The notes under the pieces are model-generated. The model was not told where the DNA came from and made no database searches. It was given only the letters and a program-made list of their open reading frames with translations. DNA of 64,000 bases from Micromonospora yasonensis. Lineage in GTDB: Bacteria > Actinomycetota > Actinomycetes > Mycobacteriales > Micromonosporaceae. A program made the position numbers and the translations under genes. Shown here one piece after another: positions 62,391 through 64,000 of this stretch (position 1 is the stretch's first letter; every line of letters begins with the position of its first letter). The DNA is taken from the NCBI RefSeq assembly GCF_026013475.1, contig NZ_JAPDPH010000005.1:25199-89198 (forward strand), written 5' to 3'.

Positions 62391-63521
62391 TCAGAGGCGG
62401 ACCGGCATGAGGATGGAAAAGGCGTCCGCGTCGTCCGGCCGGCGCAGCGCCAGCGGGGCGATCGGGCCGTCCAGCTCCAGCACGAGCTGGCCCCGGTCCC
62501 CGGCGTCCAGGGCGTCGAGCAGGTACTCCCGATTCACCCCCACCCGCACCGCCTCCGGGTCGGCCGCCTCGTCCGGCCCGACCAGGCGCAGCCCGCCCCG
62601 GTCGTCCAGGCCGAGCACGCTCACCTCGTGCGTCGTCCCGTCGTGGTCGCGGGTCAGCACCGGCGCGCCGTCGGCGGTGAGCGCGGTGCGCAGCGCGGCC
62701 ACGTCGACCGGGATCCGGTACGCCGGCGCGCCGCTGACCTGCCCGTGCAGCAACCGGCGGTAGTCGGGGAAGTCGTACGGCAGCGCCGTGGCCGCGACCG
62801 GCCGGCCGGCGACCGACACCGACACCCGGTCCGCGGCGACGGTGAGGTGCGCCTCCGGGGTGCTCCCGTCGCCGGTGTCGAGCAGGGCGCGCAGCTCGTC
62901 GACCGCGTCCACCGGGAGCAGCGCGCGTACCGGCGGGCCGTCGACCTTCCCGCCCGCCCGGGCCACCGCGAGCCGGTGCCGGTCGGTGGCGACCAGCCGT
63001 ACGCCGTCCGGTTCCACCTCCAGCAGCACGCCGGCCAGCACCGGCAGGTCGGGGTCGGTGCCGACGGCGAACCGGACGGCGTCCACGGCGGCGGCGAGGT
63101 CGGCGCGGGACAGCACGAGTCGGGTGGTCACAGGGGTCTCCTCCGGGTCGAGCAGGGTGCGGATCCGGGAGAGCTCGCGGCGGGCGTCGGCCAGGCCGTC
63201 CTCCAGCCGGCGCAGATGCGCGTCGAGCAGCCGGTGCACCACCGCCGGCTCGTGCCGGTGCCGCAGCGCCTCGGCGATCCCGGCCAGCGGCATGCCGACC
63301 CGGCGCAGCCCGGCGACCAGCCGGGCCGGGCCGACCTGGTCGTCGGTGTACCAGCGGTAGCCGGTGACCGGGTCGACCAGGGCCGGGACCAGCACGCCGG
63401 ACCGGTCGTAGAACCGCAGCGCGCTGACCGTCAGCCCGCTGGCCCGGGCCAGCTCGCCGATGCTGCGCAGTTCGCTCTCCACGACGTCGGATCCTGGGCC
63501 CTCAACCCGGTCGAGGGTCAA
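62391..63521 (-). CDS. MerR-type helix-turn-helix fused to DNA polymerase III beta-clamp-like domains
   Basis: 376 residues from TTG 63521 (TTGA shared with the upstream stop); GTG 63482 (ESELRSIGELARAS) is a possible start. Residues ~15-95 form a MerR domain (RSIGELARASGLTVSALRFYDRSGVLVPALVDPVTGYRWYTDDQ). The rest shows clamp-like domains: TRLVLSRADLAAAVDAVRFAVG, LPVLAGVLLEVEPDGVRLVATDRHRLAVA, YRIPVDVAALRTAL and the terminal GPIAPLALRRPDDADAFSILMPVRL, matching the DnaN C-terminal end (PI.P...MP.RL). Two clamp domains are present instead of three. Function unknown: a regulator whose effector half copies a sliding clamp. Confidence 0.85.
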   Translation of the reverse strand: MTLDRVEGPGSDVVESELRSIGELARASGLTVSALRFYDRSGVLVPALVDPVTGYRWYTDDQVGPARLVAGLRRVGMPLAGIAEALRHRHEPAVVHRLLDAHLRRLEDGLADARRELSRIRTLLDPEETPVTTRLVLSRADLAAAVDAVRFAVGTDPDLPVLAGVLLEVEPDGVRLVATDRHRLAVARAGGKVDGPPVRALLPVDAVDELRALLDTGDGSTPEAHLTVAADRVSVSVAGRPVAATALPYDFPDYRRLLHGQVSGAPAYRIPVDVAALRTALTADGAPVLTRDHDGTTHEVSVLGLDDRGGLRLVGPDEAADPEAVRVGVNREYLLDALDAGDRGQLVLELDGPIAPLALRRPDDADAFSILMPVRL

Positions 63522-64000
63522 GCCGTCGCACCCCCGTCGAGCACGCGGAACGTGATCCCCGCCCGGACCAGCCGGTCCAGCAGGGCGTCGCCCATGGCGG
63601 TCACCGTGGTGACCTGCCCGGCGGTCGGCGGCAGGTCGTCGAAGGCCAGGCAGAGGGCCGACTCGGCGAGCATCTTGGCGGTCTCGTCGTAGCCGGGGTC
63701 GCCGCCGGCCACCTCGGTGCGTACGGTCCGGCCGCCGCCGGTGCCGACGAACCGGACCCGGAACCAGGACTTCGCCCGCTGCTCGGCGCTCGGCCCCTGC
63801 CCAGAGGCGAGCCGGCCGAGCAGCCAGCGCCGGGTGGGCGGCAGCTTCACCAGCCCGACCAGGGCGGCCAGGCCGGCCCCGGCGACCACGATGGTCGGCA
63901 GCCGCCTCACCGCGGCGAAGTGGCGGTAGCGGAAGTCCGGCCCGTACTCGGGGCGGGCCGCCGCGGAACGGCGGACCACCTGCGGGTCGATGGTGGGCAG
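63518..64000 (-). CDS. Saccharopine dehydrogenase/trans-acting enoyl reductase-like, 5' end missing
   Basis: 160 residues are visible; the frame is open to the right edge (LPTIDPQVVRRSAAARPEYGPDFRYRHFAAV). The ATG-less start at 63979 is internal. The C-terminal pattern GQGPSAEQRAKSWFRVRFVG, VAGGDPGYDETAKMLAESALCLA and AMGDALLDRLVRAGITFRV is that of actinobacterial saccharopine dehydrogenase-like enoyl reductases, which use NAD(P)H on lipid intermediates. Its TGA overlaps the MerR-clamp gene. Confidence 0.85.
   Translation of the reverse strand: MPTIDPQVVRRSAAARPEYGPDFRYRHFAAVRRLPTIVVAGAGLAALVGLVKLPPTRRWLLGRLASGQGPSAEQRAKSWFRVRFVGTGGGRTVRTEVAGGDPGYDETAKMLAESALCLAFDDLPPTAGQVTTVTAMGDALLDRLVRAGITFRVLDGGATA

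Noticed and set aside
61122..63692. 856-residue open frame on the plus strand
   Set aside because: Antisense to serS and the MerR-clamp gene; composition shows a shadow.

Overview
This is a high-GC actinobacterial chromosome segment. I infer a Micromonosporaceae genome, most likely Micromonospora. The reasons are strong G/C third-position bias, frequent GTG/TTG starts, paired XRE-DUF5753/DUF397 genes, DivIVA-motif proteins, secreted streptogrisin- and subtilisin-type proteases, and intergenic units of the form GGARGGGNCCCYTNTTAAC.

Layout. (1) 1-6.8 kb, chromosome: a ThuA + PQQ-type sugar dehydrogenase (cut by the left edge), a YtxH-like membrane protein, tRNA-Asn, an MMPL transporter overlapping an FAD amine oxidase/phytoene desaturase-like gene, and a CAT-anticodon tRNA (tRNA-Ile2 type). 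(2) 6,879-25,871: an actinomycete integrative and conjugative element (AICE) of about 19 kb in that tRNA, bounded by perfect 46-bp repeats (attL in the tRNA 3' half, attR at 25,826). Its left end carries the core: tyrosine integrase, excisionase, RepSA-type HUH replication initiator, and an FtsK/TraB-like translocase with small coupled genes. Also present are a sigma-region-4-like protein, a five-unit 15-bp repeat array, and a perfect palindrome with TATAAT at its centre. The right half is AT-richer cargo: a decayed murF, two small secreted proteins (one frameshifted), a TlpA-type lipoprotein and a CcdA protein (reductant delivery across the membrane), a PadR regulator, an IS1380-like remnant, a STAS protein, and a four-gene GTGA-coupled operon divergent from an XRE-DUF5753/DUF397 pair. 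(3) 25.9-64 kb, chromosome: a DrrAB-like exporter operon with a DUF4097 protein and a ribbon-helix-helix regulator; a glycine-betaine ABC operon; an Ig-like protein plus a glycosidase-like protein; TetR/FAD monooxygenase; ArsR/SRPBCC; a PH/DivIVA-motif protein plus alditol oxidase; a large subtilase; a site-2 protease; a VapBC-like pair; prolyl oligopeptidase; S1 protease; a second XRE-DUF397 locus divergent from DivIVA-type genes; an alpha/beta hydrolase; scars of a tetR/MFS pair; an ABC exporter with a two-component system; L,D-transpeptidase; alpha-amylase; serS; a MerR-beta-clamp fusion; and the 3' part of a saccharopine dehydrogenase/enoyl-reductase-like gene cut by the right edge.

How parts work together. 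The AICE core looks intact: integration/excision (int/xis), rolling-circle-type replication (rep) and double-stranded DNA transfer (tra). At least three other genes inside the element are broken, so its cargo appears to be eroding. Chromosomal neighbours mostly fall into short, translationally coupled operons separated by long perfect hairpins. The most unusual items are the repeat array at 15.7 kb, the promoter palindrome at 8.5 kb, the duplicated XRE/DUF397-divergent-operon architecture (element and chromosome), and the MerR-sliding-clamp fusion.
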